From Sphingomonas arenae (lineage in GTDB: Bacteria > Pseudomonadota > Alphaproteobacteria > Sphingomonadales > Sphingomonadaceae): a DNA stretch of 64,000 nt. The DNA lies in the NCBI RefSeq assembly GCF_016924655.1, contig NZ_JAFFJU010000002.1, forward strand, positions 62,001 through 126,000, written 5' to 3'. The first letter of the stretch is position 1; each line of letters starts with the position of its first letter. Position numbers and translations under genes: made by a program. The notes below the pieces were generated by a model. The model made no database searches. It was not told the DNA's origin and saw only the letters and a program-made list of their open reading frames with translations. This document shows, in pieces, positions 19,555-29,999 of this stretch.

Positions 19555-20271
19555 ATGGCGGGCATGAATTTCGAGATGCGCACACGCCTTCAGGTCTCGC
19601 TCGACCATATCGGGTCGGAACGGGAACCGCTGCTGACCATCGACGACGCGCTGAAGCAGCCGGAGGAGTTGGTCGATTATGCGGCGAAGCAGGTCCGGTT
19701 CGAACCGGCGTGGGGTCCATCGGGTGGCTATCCAGGGATCCGGGCCCCCGCCCCGCTGAACTATGTCGAACGACTCGTTCGCGGGCTTTCGCCCATGATC
19801 GAACGTGCATTCGGTCTGGAACAGGTGAAGCTCAGGAAGGCCGAGTGCAACTTCTCCCTGGTGACCCTTTCTCCGGAGCAGCTGCGCCCGCTGCAGCGAG
19901 TTCCGCACTTCGACACGGTGGATCCGCTGCAGTTCGCGATCCTGCACTACCTCTGCCCGCCCGAGATGGGAGGCACCGCGTTCTTCCGGCACAGGGCGAC
20001 CGGCTTTGAGACCATCACCGCCGAGCGCCTGCCCGCTTTTGAAGCCATTCGCGACGGGGAGCTTCGGCAGACACCGCCGTCCGATTATATCACCGGCGAT
20101 ACGGCGCACTACGAGCGGACCGCGATCGCGGAGGCGCGCTTCAATCGGGTCGTGGTCTACCGCAGCCGCACGCTGCATTCCGGCTGCATCCCTGCCGACA
20201 TGGGACTAAGCCCCGAGCCGCGTGACGGTCGGCTGACAGCGAACATCTTCCTTAGCTATCGCCAGCTCTGA
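19555..20271 (+). CDS. DUF6445 family protein, 2OG-Fe(II) oxygenase-like
   Basis: A 238-residue cytoplasmic protein. It has the spaced residues of a double-stranded beta-helix oxygenase: H118xD120 in PHFDT, distal H208 in TLHSG and R226 in GRLTAN. I recognise the family as DUF6445, which in sphingomonads and Caulobacter relatives is encoded beside TonB sugar receptors, flavin-dependent halogenase-like genes and SapC proteins. The substrate is unknown. The start at 19555 has GAGGAC upstream; ATG 19564 is an alternative three codons later. It is divergent from the xylanase operon and convergent with the TonB receptor at 20346, with a shared terminator between them. Confidence 0.8.
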   Translation: MAGMNFEMRTRLQVSLDHIGSEREPLLTIDDALKQPEELVDYAAKQVRFEPAWGPSGGYPGIRAPAPLNYVERLVRGLSPMIERAFGLEQVKLRKAECNFSLVTLSPEQLRPLQRVPHFDTVDPLQFAILHYLCPPEMGGTAFFRHRATGFETITAERLPAFEAIRDGELRQTPPSDYITGDTAHYERTAIAEARFNRVVVYRSRTLHSGCIPADMGLSPEPRDGRLTANIFLSYRQL

Positions 20272-20291
20272 CTTCGGCACCTCGAAAGCAG

Positions 20292-20319
20292 AACGCCGCC
20301 GCTGGGAAGCGACGGCGTT
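20292..20319. terminator. Bidirectional hairpin between convergent genes
   Basis: AACGCCGCCGCT pairs with AGCGACGGCGTT (one mismatch) around a four-base loop. It lies between the DUF6445 stop at 20271 and the TonB receptor stop at 20346, so it can serve both strands. No long T-tract follows. Confidence 0.65.
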
Positions 20320-20345
20320 CCGAGTTCACGACGCGAAGACCCGGG

Positions 20346-23300
20346 TCAGAATGTCACGCGGACGATACCCGAGAACCGTCGATCGTTCATGAACCACGAT
20401 CGCGGCGCCCGTAGCAATTCGTTGTTGATGACCTGGGACGTCTTGGTCACCTCGTTGGTGAGGTTCACCGCCTGGATTCCGAAGCGGATGTTCTTGTTCA
20501 GCGAGTAGAAGATCGAACCATCCAGCTGACCCGTGGGCTCGTTGAGGATCGGCGCGAACGGGACGATCACGTCTCGCGTCGTGAGCAGGAACCGCGACCG
20601 CCAGTTGTACGCCAGGCGAATGGAGAGCGGACCCTTTTCGTAGAAGGGCGTGAAGTTGATCGTGTGCTTCGACAGCCCCTGTAGCGGCAGCTTGCTGGTA
20701 TCGACATTCGCGTTGTTGCCAGCCGCCACATCCGGATCCGTCTCCGACAAGGTGCTCTGCCGAACCCCCTTCGAGTCCACGTAGGTGTAGGTCGCGTTGA
20801 TGCCGAAGCCCGACAGGAACCCCGGCAGGAAGTCGTAGACCTGCTGGTACGCGATTTCGAACCCGCGCACCTTGCCCACATCGTCGGCATTGACGGGGGT
20901 GGTGACAATCGCATCGAAGGTTGCACCGTTGTTCGTAAAGCTCAGGCGCTCCACCCCGTTGGTCAGCACGCCTTTCAGTCGCTTGCGGAACAGTGCGAGG
21001 GTGAGTTGCCCGACCCCGTTCTGCTTGAAGTACCATTCGGCCGAAAGATCGATGTTCGTACCTTCGATCGGCTTCAGGTACGGGTTGCCGACCGTTGACC
21101 GAGCGACCGGCCGACCACCGCCAACTTCGATGTCTTCCTGGTTGGTGCCGAGAGACAAGTTGTAGAAGTTGCGGGTGAGGCCGAACTCTGGCGGCGTGAT
21201 GCTCTTCGAGAACGCCGCACGGAACTGCAGTCCACCACCAACCTCAAGCCGCGCGTTGAACGCCGGCAACCAGTAGTCGTAGGTGAGCGACGCCGGCTGA
21301 TCGATGATCGCGCCGTTGGCGAAGTCGCGAGCCTCCTGCCGCACACTGGCCGGAAGCGAGCAGAATGGCGTCGGCGGCAACGGCTGCCCCGTTACCGGGT
21401 CGAGCCGCGGGGTCTCGCACTCGGCGTCCGTATCGAAATCCTGAAGGGTGAAGACCTGGCTGCCTTCGGCCTTACGCTTCGTTCGGCTGTACCGTATCCC
21501 GAAGTTGCCCGACAGGCGCTGCCCGCCCGAGAACTCGTGAGCGAAACGTGCCATCAGGTAGATGGACTTGTTCGTCTCATCGACCGGGTTGATCTCTTGA
21601 GGCAGGAATTGCGTGCCCTCAACGACCCCGCAGCGTTGCGCGAGTGGACCCCAGTCCGAGTTCGAGGTGAAACATTCGGGGCCGGCGCGCCACTCCGAGT
21701 TGACGAGCCTCGCCAGTTCGATGAGGCGGCCGTAATCCTCGACGGGGCTGCCGCTGTAGAACAGACGCGGGTCGCCCTGCTGCGGATCTCCGGCGTCCCC
21801 GCGCATGAAGCCAGGGAAGCTGAAGGGATTGGCGAAGCCGGCCGTCGGATTGCCGCCTGACCCGCCCGGAACACCATCGACATTGTCGCTGAGCCAGACC
21901 GGGCCACCTCCACCCCAGATTTCGCTGACGACACCCCAGTTGTACGTCGAGAAACGGGCGATATTCTCACGCTTGGCATAGCGCACACCGCCGCGCACCG
22001 CGGTCAGCCAGTCCGTGTTGGGAAAGGCGTACTCCGCATCGAGCCGGAGCGCGTTCGACTTGCCTTCGCTGTCCTCGGCGTGATCCATCGCGGAGCGCCA
22101 GAAAGTGTTGTACGGATCGCTGAAGCTGTTGTGGCCCTGCCCGAAGTAGCTCGGATCCTGGTCCGAAGCGCCGCCGGCCAGGTCCGTGCACGGGCTGTTC
22201 GTGGCAGGCCCTTCGCAGACTTCCGGCGGCAGGAACCGAACGTCGGGGAGATTGTCGCCGTTCATGTCGATCGCGACGTTCTGGAACGTCGACGTCCAGA
22301 GTCCCACGTCCAGGTTCTTGCTCGTGCTCTTGACGTGCTGGAAGTCCAGGTTGAACGCGAGCCGGTCGGTCGCGTCCCACTTGAGATTGGCCGAGTAGTC
22401 GCTCGTGACGTACTTCTGCTTGACCTGTCGTTTGACGTTGTTGCTCTGCAGACCATAGCGCGGCGTCCGGACATCGCCGTTTGCCGCTCCACCCCATGCC
22501 GCTGTGTTGCTCTGGTCGTCACGCCAGCCGGTTGGCCCGGTGATCACGCCATTGTCGAAGACGCCGTCGTCATCGAAGGCGAGCTCAGTCCCCGGGACCG
22601 CCCGACTGTCGCCGTTGGAGCTTACGTTGTCGGTCGCGATCTCGATGGCGTGCTCGGTCCAGGACTCCCGGGAGTCGGAACGCAGGAACTGCAGGGTTGC
22701 GAGGAGCGACTCATCGTTGCTGCGCCACTGGGCCGCAGCAGAATAGCCATACCGAGTCCGATCGGTGTCCGTGCTCCGCATTGCAGCGCCGCGCGGCAGG
22801 TAGACACACGATTCCTGCACGGGATTGGCAGCGGAGCAGGCCGTGCCGCCGACCGGCGTTCCGCTCGTACCCGGGATCACATCCCCGTTCGAGTACAGCG
22901 TGCGGACGCCGTAATTGGAGATCTGCAGACCGTCGCTGTGCAGCCTCAGCTTCGACATGGCGAAACTGCCGAGCAGACCGATCTCGCCGATGGGCGTGTC
23001 CCAGCGATTGGCGGCCAGAACGGAGATGCTGGGCGACCACTTCTCGCGCATGTCGCCCCAGTTCATCTCGGCCGAGCCGGCCAGCACCCAGCCCTTGCGC
23101 GCATTGTCGAACGGAACGCGGGTGCGGAGATTAACGGTGCCCGAGATGCCACCCTCAACCATGTCGGCGGACGGGCTTTTAAAGACGTCCACGCCGCCAA
23201 GCAGCTCGGAAGGCACGTCGGAGAAGCTCAAGCCGCGGCCATTATTGGCGCTGAACGTGTCGCGGCCGTTGAGTTCGCTGCGGACGTAGGTCAAGCCGCG

Positions 23301-23705
23301 AACAACGACGCCGCTGCCTTCCGTGGAGAAGTGGTCCGGATCCCGGCCTGCAGCGAAGCGATCGATTGCGACTCCGGGAATACGTTGTAGCGCCTCCGTG
23401 ACCGAGCGGTCCGGAAGGGCGCTGATATCCTCCGAGGTGACCGAGTCCTGGAGGACGTCAGACTGCCGCTTCAGGTCCTGGGAGCGCTGCAAGCTGCGGC
23501 GGATACCGGTGATGACGATCGAACCGTCGTCGTTGTCGCCGGTCTGCGGATCACGTGAAGAAACGCCTTCCGCACCCGTCGCGGGATCCGTGGTGACTTC
23601 CTGAGTTGCAGCCTGATCCTGCGCAAATGCAGGCGTGGAAGATAGCACCGCACAGATTGCGAGTAGCGACGCGCTGCCCCTCGACTCAGCCCAGAACCGA
23701 CCCAT
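20346..23705 (-). CDS. TonB-dependent receptor, large Xanthomonas/Caulobacter sugar type
   Basis: A 1119-residue outer-membrane receptor. A signal peptide (to about residue 28, ending AFAQ) precedes a TonB-box-like IVITGIRRSLQRS (about 63-75), a plug domain with LPDRSVTEALQRIPGV, and a very long barrel ending in RFSGIVRVTF. The length and the ITGIRxSLxxSxxxK start are typical of receptors that import oligosaccharides. Placed between a GH10/GH43 operon and a halogenase-GH9 operon, with two LacI-type operators in its promoter, it very probably imports xylo-oligosaccharides. The ATG at 23705 has GGGGGAG upstream. No partner TonB/ExbBD is in the window. Confidence 0.92.
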   Translation of the reverse strand: MGRFWAESRGSASLLAICAVLSSTPAFAQDQAATQEVTTDPATGAEGVSSRDPQTGDNDDGSIVITGIRRSLQRSQDLKRQSDVLQDSVTSEDISALPDRSVTEALQRIPGVAIDRFAAGRDPDHFSTEGSGVVVRGLTYVRSELNGRDTFSANNGRGLSFSDVPSELLGGVDVFKSPSADMVEGGISGTVNLRTRVPFDNARKGWVLAGSAEMNWGDMREKWSPSISVLAANRWDTPIGEIGLLGSFAMSKLRLHSDGLQISNYGVRTLYSNGDVIPGTSGTPVGGTACSAANPVQESCVYLPRGAAMRSTDTDRTRYGYSAAAQWRSNDESLLATLQFLRSDSRESWTEHAIEIATDNVSSNGDSRAVPGTELAFDDDGVFDNGVITGPTGWRDDQSNTAAWGGAANGDVRTPRYGLQSNNVKRQVKQKYVTSDYSANLKWDATDRLAFNLDFQHVKSTSKNLDVGLWTSTFQNVAIDMNGDNLPDVRFLPPEVCEGPATNSPCTDLAGGASDQDPSYFGQGHNSFSDPYNTFWRSAMDHAEDSEGKSNALRLDAEYAFPNTDWLTAVRGGVRYAKRENIARFSTYNWGVVSEIWGGGGPVWLSDNVDGVPGGSGGNPTAGFANPFSFPGFMRGDAGDPQQGDPRLFYSGSPVEDYGRLIELARLVNSEWRAGPECFTSNSDWGPLAQRCGVVEGTQFLPQEINPVDETNKSIYLMARFAHEFSGGQRLSGNFGIRYSRTKRKAEGSQVFTLQDFDTDAECETPRLDPVTGQPLPPTPFCSLPASVRQEARDFANGAIIDQPASLTYDYWLPAFNARLEVGGGLQFRAAFSKSITPPEFGLTRNFYNLSLGTNQEDIEVGGGRPVARSTVGNPYLKPIEGTNIDLSAEWYFKQNGVGQLTLALFRKRLKGVLTNGVERLSFTNNGATFDAIVTTPVNADDVGKVRGFEIAYQQVYDFLPGFLSGFGINATYTYVDSKGVRQSTLSETDPDVAAGNNANVDTSKLPLQGLSKHTINFTPFYEKGPLSIRLAYNWRSRFLLTTRDVIVPFAPILNEPTGQLDGSIFYSLNKNIRFGIQAVNLTNEVTKTSQVINNELLRAPRSWFMNDRRFSGIVRVTF

Positions 23706-23725
23706 CCGCGCTTCTCCCCCTTCAT

Positions 23726-23743
23726 ACTGTTAGCGCTAACAGT
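23726..23743. promoter_or_regulatory. Perfect LacI-type operator 1, TonB receptor/halogenase divergent promoter
   Basis: ACTGTTAGCGCTAACAGT is an 18-base perfect palindrome, 21 bases upstream of the TonB receptor ATG. Central GCGC symmetry is typical of LacI-family sites. It is the best-conserved copy of the GTTAGCGCTAAC class in this window. Confidence 0.8.
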
Positions 23744-23762
23744 TGACCTTGCGCGCTACCCT

Positions 23763-23774
23763 GTTAGCGGTAAC
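23763..23774. promoter_or_regulatory. LacI-type operator 2, same divergent promoter
   Basis: GTTAGCGGTAAC is a 12-base imperfect palindrome, 20 bases away from operator 1. It is the exact reverse complement of the site at 35451 before the sugar porter. Two sites about three and a half helical turns apart (35 bases centre to centre) could bind two repressor dimers and cover both divergent promoters. Confidence 0.65.
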
Positions 23775-23928
23775 GTAGACCGACAATTCAGCCGTAATCA
23801 AGTGGGTAGTGATCTGAATCAATTGTGCGTTGCAGCAACATTGGTGTGGTGCACCGCAGCATGAAGAGAGTTGTCATGGTGAACAACGGCGCCTTTACTT
23901 ACCGAAACTCCGTGCAACGATAATCGTG

Positions 23929-25431
23929 ATGTCCGGGGGTGTTCGCACTGTTCTGATCGTGGGTGGCGGCACCGCAGGCTGGATGACGGCCGCCGCACTG
24001 GCCTGCAAGCTCAAGGGGCTCCCCGTCCGCATCCGCTTGGTCGAATCCGCGGAGATCGGCACGGTTGGGGTTGGCGAAGCCACGGTGCCGCACATTCGCT
24101 TCTTCAACGCGACGCTCGGCCTCGACGAGGCGGAGTTCATGCGAGCAACCAAGGCGACGTTCAAGCTCGGTATCGAGTTCCGCAACTGGGGCCGCATCGG
24201 CGACAGCTACATCCACCCGTTCGGAAGCTATGGCACCAGCACCGGGGGCGTGAACTTCCTGCAGCTCTGGACTCGCTACAGGCTGAACGGCGGAAGCCTG
24301 TCGCTGGAGGAATTCTCGCTGCCCGTGCAGGCCAGCCGGTTGGGCCGCTTCTCCCGCCCATCGGAGGACCTGTCCTCGATCGCCTCCACCTTCTCCTACG
24401 CGTACCAGTTCGATGCCTCTCTCTACGCCCGCGTCTTGCGCAGCTACGCGGAGGAGCGTGGTGTCGAGCGATACGAGGGGAAGATCGTCGAGGTGCAGCG
24501 ACGCTCCGACGATGGGTGGGTTGAACGGGTCGTTCTGGAGGATGGCTCTGCCCTAGAGGCCGACCTGTTCGTCGACTGCTCGGGCTTCCGCAGCCTTCTC
24601 GTCGGCCAGACCCTTGGCGCCGCGTTCCAGAGCTGGGCACATTGGCTGCCGTGCGATCGTGCGATCGCCCTCCCCTGCTCCGGCACCGACGAGCTGACAC
24701 CCTACACTCGGGCGACCGCCTGCGACGCCGGCTGGATCTGGCGCATCCCGCTCCAGCACAGGACTGGCAACGGCCATGTCTATTGCAGCGCGTTCACAGA
24801 CGATGAAACCGCCGAGCGCACGCTGGTCGAGCAATTGGACGGGGAACCGCTGGCCAGCCCCAACCGGCTCCGCTTCGAAGCGGGCAAGCGGGACCGGCAA
24901 TGGGTCGCGAACTGTGTTGCGATCGGGCTCTCGGCCGGTTTCCTTGAACCGCTGGAGTCCACCAGCATCCACCTCATCCAGCTCGCCATCGGACGGTTGA
25001 TCGAGTTCCTTCCACTGCATGGATGGGACCCGGCTGACGCCGCCGAGTACAACCGGCTGATGGATATCGAATACGAACGGATCCGCGACTTCCTGATCCT
25101 ACATTATTGCGCGACGGACCGGTCCGATTCTCCCTTCTGGGATTATGTGCGTACCATGCCCCTGCCGGACTCGCTGGAAGAGAAGATCGACCTGTTCCGG
25201 CATCGGGGAGCAGTGAGCCGGTACCGCGACGGCATGTTCCTGGAGCCCAGCTGGATCGCGGTGTACGTCGGTCAGAACATCCTCCCGCAGGGCTACGACC
25301 CCAGGGCAGACAAGCTGTCGGCTTCTGACCTGGAACGGCAGATCGGCCGGGTTGCTGCGGGCTGCCGGTTCGCCGCTCAGGCCATGCCGAGCCATTGGGA
25401 CTATCTTGCGCAACTGGGGGCCGCAGCATGA
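23929..25431 (+). CDS. Flavin-dependent halogenase-like protein 1 (tryptophan-halogenase family)
   Basis: A 500-residue FAD-dependent enzyme. The FAD loop VGGGTAGW is at 11-18. The catalytic lysine K79 in TFKLGIEF is present, as are the halogenase signature WIWRIP at 269-274 and the active-site E343-S344 in LEPLESTS. All positions expected for chloride/HOCl-using enzymes such as PrnA are thus kept. Family members beside TonB sugar receptors (for example BrvH of Brevundimonas) halogenate indoles in vitro, but the natural substrate is unknown. The ATG at 23929 begins the FAD fold; no clear ribosome site is seen. First gene of a five-gene operon divergent from the receptor. Confidence 0.88.
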   Translation: MSGGVRTVLIVGGGTAGWMTAAALACKLKGLPVRIRLVESAEIGTVGVGEATVPHIRFFNATLGLDEAEFMRATKATFKLGIEFRNWGRIGDSYIHPFGSYGTSTGGVNFLQLWTRYRLNGGSLSLEEFSLPVQASRLGRFSRPSEDLSSIASTFSYAYQFDASLYARVLRSYAEERGVERYEGKIVEVQRRSDDGWVERVVLEDGSALEADLFVDCSGFRSLLVGQTLGAAFQSWAHWLPCDRAIALPCSGTDELTPYTRATACDAGWIWRIPLQHRTGNGHVYCSAFTDDETAERTLVEQLDGEPLASPNRLRFEAGKRDRQWVANCVAIGLSAGFLEPLESTSIHLIQLAIGRLIEFLPLHGWDPADAAEYNRLMDIEYERIRDFLILHYCATDRSDSPFWDYVRTMPLPDSLEEKIDLFRHRGAVSRYRDGMFLEPSWIAVYVGQNILPQGYDPRADKLSASDLERQIGRVAAGCRFAAQAMPSHWDYLAQLGAAA

Positions 25432-26894
25432 GTGCGGCGCGCAAGCTGATCGTCATTGGTGATGGAGTCGCCGGCGCGTTGACGGCCGCCGTCTTGGCGC
25501 GGGCGTTGGCCAATACGGGTTTCGAGGTTCACCTGGTCGGCACAGGCGGTGAGGACACCAGTGTCGGGCCGTCAACCATGGTGCTGACCACGCGCCCCGG
25601 CATGGCACGTCTTCATCGCATGATCGGCTTGGACGACGAGCGACTGGTACAGTCGGCGGGTGCAAGCTTCACACTCGGGTCGGCCTGGTCGGGCTGGTCC
25701 TCCGTCCGGCCCACCTACTTCGTCCCGTTCGGCGGTGCCGGGGCGAAGCTTCACGGCGTTTCCTTCCACCAGCTCGCGGCACGGCTTCGCGCCACCGGCC
25801 AGGATCTCCGCTTCGGAGATTATACGGCTGCCCCGATGATGGCGCAAAGTGGACGTTTTGCCCTCCCGCCGGCCGACCCTTCCAACCCGCTTGCTGAGCT
25901 TGAGCACGGCCTTCACCTGCCGGCGCGCGAATACCGGGCAGTGCTGCTGCAGCGGGCGACGGCTTTCGGAGCTCAACATTCGCGAACCACCTACGACGGG
26001 GTCGAGTTCGCACCGGACGGCAGCATCTCGGTCGTTCGGCTCGCGGACGGTTCGAGACACGATGCTCATCTGGTGGTGGACGCCAGTGGGATCGAGCGTG
26101 CGGTCGTTCGCCAGGTTGAGGACATGGAATGGCAGGACTGGTCCGGCCTGCTACCGTGCAACACTTGGGTCGAAACGATGCAGGCCACCAATGCGGCCCC
26201 GCCTCTCTACTCCCATGTCGAGGCGCTCCCGACGGGGTGGCGAATGACCGTGCCGACCCAGGGTCGGGCCGTCCAACTATTCGCATCTAGCGGATCAGCC
26301 GACCTGGATCCGCGACCCGGATCCACCGTCATGAACGCCGGACGCCTTGCCGAACCTTGGGTCGGCAACTGCGTTGCGATCGGCGCCGCCGCTGCAACAC
26401 TGGACCCGGTGCATGCGCTTCCCCTGGACCTGGTCCGGTCGGCCCTTGAGCGTTTGCTGCGCTTGTTGCCTGGCACACTCCCGGCAAGTTCCGAAGCGCG
26501 GGAGTATAATCGAGAGACAATCGCGGAATTGGATCGAAGCCGTGACCTGGCAATGGTCGCCTACCGGCTCAACGCGCGCTCGGGGGAGAGCTTCTGGGAC
26601 TCGCGACGAGCGGGCGAGGTGCCGGAAGAGCTCGGCCACAAGCTTGCGCTCTATGAAAGCCGGGGGCGCGTCTCCTTGCTCGATGGCGACTTGCTTGACG
26701 AAGACGAATGGGCACTCCTGTTCGATGAGCTTGGCTTGCGGCCCCGGCGCTATGATTCGATTGCCGATGCAATCCCGGTCGAGCACCTGCAACGCCAGTT
26801 CGCCCGCATGCGAGAATTGACGATTACAGCGATTCGGCCACTTCCAACCCATGGAGAGTATCTCTCCGCCATTCGGCGAAGTGCTGCGGCGTGA
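25428..26894 (+). CDS. Degenerate halogenase-like flavoprotein 2 (catalytic residues lost)
   Basis: A 488-residue member of the same fold, overlapping gene 1 by ATGA. The FAD loop is kept (G11xGxxG in IGDGVAG), so flavin binding is likely. The catalytic lysine is replaced by threonine (SFTLG, T82). The WxWxIP motif is reduced to W271RMTVP, and the active-site Glu-Ser is replaced by H329-A330 in LDPVHALPL. Halogenation by the known mechanism therefore looks impossible. The frame is intact for its full length and in a tight operon, so it is not a pseudogene. It may be a non-catalytic partner of gene 1 or 3, or a flavoprotein with another reaction. Confidence 0.8.
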   Translation: MSAARKLIVIGDGVAGALTAAVLARALANTGFEVHLVGTGGEDTSVGPSTMVLTTRPGMARLHRMIGLDDERLVQSAGASFTLGSAWSGWSSVRPTYFVPFGGAGAKLHGVSFHQLAARLRATGQDLRFGDYTAAPMMAQSGRFALPPADPSNPLAELEHGLHLPAREYRAVLLQRATAFGAQHSRTTYDGVEFAPDGSISVVRLADGSRHDAHLVVDASGIERAVVRQVEDMEWQDWSGLLPCNTWVETMQATNAAPPLYSHVEALPTGWRMTVPTQGRAVQLFASSGSADLDPRPGSTVMNAGRLAEPWVGNCVAIGAAAATLDPVHALPLDLVRSALERLLRLLPGTLPASSEAREYNRETIAELDRSRDLAMVAYRLNARSGESFWDSRRAGEVPEELGHKLALYESRGRVSLLDGDLLDEDEWALLFDELGLRPRRYDSIADAIPVEHLQRQFARMRELTITAIRPLPTHGEYLSAIRRSAAA

Positions 26895-28441
26895 GCGGCG
26901 CGGCCCCCCTTAGGAGCATCGTGATCGTCGGAGGCGGCACCGCCGGCTGGATGGCCGCTGCCGCCCTTGCCAGGCTCTGCCGGGCGGGGATCAGCGTCAC
27001 GCTGGTCGAATCCGACGAAATCGGAACGATCGGCGTTGGCGAAGCGACGATCCCGCCCATCCGCACCTTCAACGCGATGCTGGGTCTCGACGAGAACGAG
27101 TTCGTCCGCCGGACCCAGGGCACGTTCAAGCTCGGGATCGAGTTCGTCGACTGGCAGCGACCGGGCACCCGCTACATGCATCCGTTCGGCACTTTTGGCG
27201 CCGACCTGGAAGGCGTGAGCTTTCACCAGTTCTGGCTCCAGCACAGCAGCCGAGGCGTTATCCCCGACATCGAGGAGTTCAACCTCTGCGCGGTGGCGGC
27301 GCGCCTGGGACGCTTCCAGCGGCCGGCGGCGGACCCCAGGTCCGTGTTGTCCACTTTGAACTACGCGTTCCACTTCGATGCCAACCTTTATGCGGCATAT
27401 CTTCGCGAGCATGCGGAAGCCCAGGGCGTGGTTCGCCGGGAGGGACGCGTGGCAAACGTGAACCTCAACGGCGAAAGCGGCTTTGTGGAAGCGGTCCACC
27501 TCGCCAATGGGGAGCGGATCGAGGGTGATCTCTTCATCGACTGCTCCGGCTTTCGCGGCCTGCTGATCGAGGAGGCACTTGAGACCGGCTATGAGGAGTG
27601 GACGCGATGGCTCCCGTGTGATCGGGCGGTTGCGGTCCCCTGTGCAGGTGATGCCGATCCGCTCCCCTTCACGCGTGCCACCGCTCTGGGCGCGGGATGG
27701 CAGTGGCGCATCCCGCTACAGCATCGGCTGGGGACCGGGTATGTCTACTCCAGCAGCCACCTTTCCGATGAGCAGGCGAGCGCAACGGCGCTGACATTGC
27801 TCGAAGGAGAGCAGCTGGCCGAACCGCGCCTGATCCGCTTCACGACGGGGCGCCGACGCAAGCAATGGAACCGCAACGTGGTTGCGCTGGGGCTGGCCAG
27901 CGGCTTCCTGGAGCCGCTGGAGTCCACCAGCATTCACCTTGTCCAAGCCGGCATCTCCAAGCTGCTGGCCATGTTGCCCGACCGTGGCTTCAACCCGGTG
28001 CTCGAAGCGGAATACAACCGGCTCACGGCCAGGCAGTTCGAACAGGTGCGGGACTTCATCATCCTGCACTACAAGGCCAACGATCGCCGTGACACCGCAT
28101 TCTGGCGTGACGCGGCCGCCATGGAGGTCCCGGACAGCTTGGCGACCAAGATGGCCTTGTTCGCGGAGAACGGACGGCTTTTTCGGCACGAAGATGAGCT
28201 GTTCAGCGAAGCGAGCTGGCTGGCGGTCTTTCTTGGCCAAGGCATCCAGCCTGAACGGTGGGACCCTCTGGTGGACGCTGCCGGCAACCCGGAGGAAATC
28301 CGCCAGACTCTCCTGCGGATGGCAGCGTTCATGCGGCACGCGGCCGAGGCAATGCCCACCCACCGCCAATTCATCGACCAACATTGTCGTGCCGCGCCGG
28401 CCCAGCGTGCACGTCCCATCCCGATGAGGAACGCATCATGA
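26891..28441 (+). CDS. Flavin-dependent halogenase-like protein 3
   Basis: A 516-residue protein, GTG start at 26891 overlapping the previous stop by four bases (GTGA). It has all catalytic signatures: VGGGTAGW (13-20), K80 in [14 protein letters not shown] in the middle, and FLEPLESTS before a C-terminal helical part. It also carries the family stretch [13 protein letters not shown] near residue 395. Closely related to proteins 1 and 4, it probably arose by tandem duplication. Four related but non-identical enzymes in one operon suggests different substrates or hetero-oligomers rather than dosage. Confidence 0.87.
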   Translation: MSGAAPLRSIVIVGGGTAGWMAAAALARLCRAGISVTLVESDEIGTIGVGEATIPPIRTFNAMLGLDENEFVRRTQGTFKLGIEFVDWQRPGTRYMHPFGTFGADLEGVSFHQFWLQHSSRGVIPDIEEFNLCAVAARLGRFQRPAADPRSVLSTLNYAFHFDANLYAAYLREHAEAQGVVRREGRVANVNLNGESGFVEAVHLANGERIEGDLFIDCSGFRGLLIEEALETGYEEWTRWLPCDRAVAVPCAGDADPLPFTRATALGAGWQWRIPLQHRLGTGYVYSSSHLSDEQASATALTLLEGEQLAEPRLIRFTTGRRRKQWNRNVVALGLASGFLEPLESTSIHLVQAGISKLLAMLPDRGFNPVLEAEYNRLTARQFEQVRDFIILHYKANDRRDTAFWRDAAAMEVPDSLATKMALFAENGRLFRHEDELFSEASWLAVFLGQGIQPERWDPLVDAAGNPEEIRQTLLRMAAFMRHAAEAMPTHRQFIDQHCRAAPAQRARPIPMRNAS

Positions 28442-29976
28442 GCGACAATCGAATTCGCAGCGTGGTCATAGTCGGCGGCGGAACCGCCGGCTGGATGTCG
28501 GCCGCGACCTTGGCCAAAATCCTGACCACCAATTACTGCTCCATCACCCTCATCGAATCTGACGAGATCGGGATCATCGGCGTCGGCGAAGCCACGATCC
28601 CGCAGATGGCGACGTTCAACCGCATGCTGGAAATCGACGAGGACGACTTCGTCCGTCGAACCAAGGGCACCTTCAAGCTCGGCATCCAGTTTCGCAACTG
28701 GGGTCGTGAGGGCCATACCTACTTCCACCCGTTCGGAAGCTACGGCCTCAACATGCAAGGCGTTTCGTTCCACTCGCACTGGCTGCGCCTGCACCAACTC
28801 GGCGAGGCGCCGCGGCTGGACGAATGGTCGCTGCCCGCGCTGGCCGGCGAGCGCGGCAAGTTCATGCGCCCGTTCGACAACGGCAACTCGCCGCTGTCGA
28901 GCATCGCCTACGCCTATCACTTCGATGCCGGCCTTTATGCGCGCTACCTTCGTGAATATTCCGAAAGCCGGGGCGTGGTACGGCAGGAAGGCAAGATCGT
29001 CGACGTCACCCTTCGCGGCGAGGACGGCTTCATCGAATCCGTCACGCTGCAGGACGGGCGCAAGATCGAGGGCGACCTGTTCATCGATTGCTCGGGCTTC
29101 CGCGGCCTGCTGATCGAGCAGGCGTTGAAGAGCGGCTACGAGGACTGGTCGCACTACCTGCCCTGCAATCGGGCCATCGCCGTTCCCTGCGAAAGCACGG
29201 AAGAGATCACGCCCTATACCCGCTCCACAGCGCACACGGCGGGCTGGCAATGGCGCATTCCGCTGCAGCACCGCATCGGCAACGGCCATGTCTTCTGTAG
29301 CGATTTCATGAGCGATGACGAGGCGACCGATATCCTCATGAAGAACCTGGACGGCAAACCGCTCGCAGACCCCCGGATCGTGCCGTTCAAGACGGGGCGA
29401 CGCCGCCAGACCTGGGTCAAGAACTGCGTCTCGCTTGGCTTGGCGGCCGGCTTCCTCGAGCCGCTGGAATCGACGAGCATCTGGCTGGTCCAGAGCGGCC
29501 TGTCGCGCCTGATGACCATGTTTCCGGATCGCACCTTCCAGCAAGCCGACATCGATCGCTACAACCGCATCGTCGCGAACGAGTACGAGATCGTGCGCGA
29601 GTTCCTGGTGCTCCATTACAACGCCACTGAGCGGGACGACTCCGAATTCTGGAACTACTGCCGGAACATGGAAGTCCCCGAACGGCTGGCCGAGAAGATC
29701 CGGGTGTTCCAGGCCTACGGCCGGACCTTCCGCGAGAATGATGAGCTGTTCAACGACACGAGCTGGTTCGCGGTCATGATCGGGCAGCTGATGAAGGCCC
29801 GCACGTACGATCCGGTCGCGGACATCATGCCGCTCGAGGAAACGCGGGCTCGCCTGAAACATATCGCCGAGGCCGTGCACAACAGTGCCGAGTACATGCC
29901 CACCCACAAGCAGTTCATTCTCGACAACTGCGCCGCGCCCGAGCTCGTGCAAGCGACCGCGGCTCGCGCTGCCTGA
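28438..29976 (+). CDS. Flavin-dependent halogenase-like protein 4
   Basis: A 512-residue protein, ATG at 28438 inside an ATGA overlap with gene 3, with GATGAGGAA upstream as ribosome site. It keeps VGGGTAGW (13-20), K80 in [18 protein letters not shown] and [11 protein letters not shown], so it should be a competent flavin-dependent halogenase. A reductase must supply reduced flavin, and none is encoded nearby. It is followed 23 bases later by the GH9 gene, so the halogenase group is transcribed together with a polysaccharide hydrolase. Confidence 0.87.
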   Translation: MSDNRIRSVVIVGGGTAGWMSAATLAKILTTNYCSITLIESDEIGIIGVGEATIPQMATFNRMLEIDEDDFVRRTKGTFKLGIQFRNWGREGHTYFHPFGSYGLNMQGVSFHSHWLRLHQLGEAPRLDEWSLPALAGERGKFMRPFDNGNSPLSSIAYAYHFDAGLYARYLREYSESRGVVRQEGKIVDVTLRGEDGFIESVTLQDGRKIEGDLFIDCSGFRGLLIEQALKSGYEDWSHYLPCNRAIAVPCESTEEITPYTRSTAHTAGWQWRIPLQHRIGNGHVFCSDFMSDDEATDILMKNLDGKPLADPRIVPFKTGRRRQTWVKNCVSLGLAAGFLEPLESTSIWLVQSGLSRLMTMFPDRTFQQADIDRYNRIVANEYEIVREFLVLHYNATERDDSEFWNYCRNMEVPERLAEKIRVFQAYGRTFRENDELFNDTSWFAVMIGQLMKARTYDPVADIMPLEETRARLKHIAEAVHNSAEYMPTHKQFILDNCAAPELVQATAARAA

Positions 29977-29999
29977 AAGATCACCGAAGGAACCTGACG

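Noticed and set aside
23743-23776. A sigma-70 promoter for the halogenase operon built on TTGACC at 23743
   Set aside because: No acceptable -10 hexamer lies at 16-18 bases; the match is to one element only.
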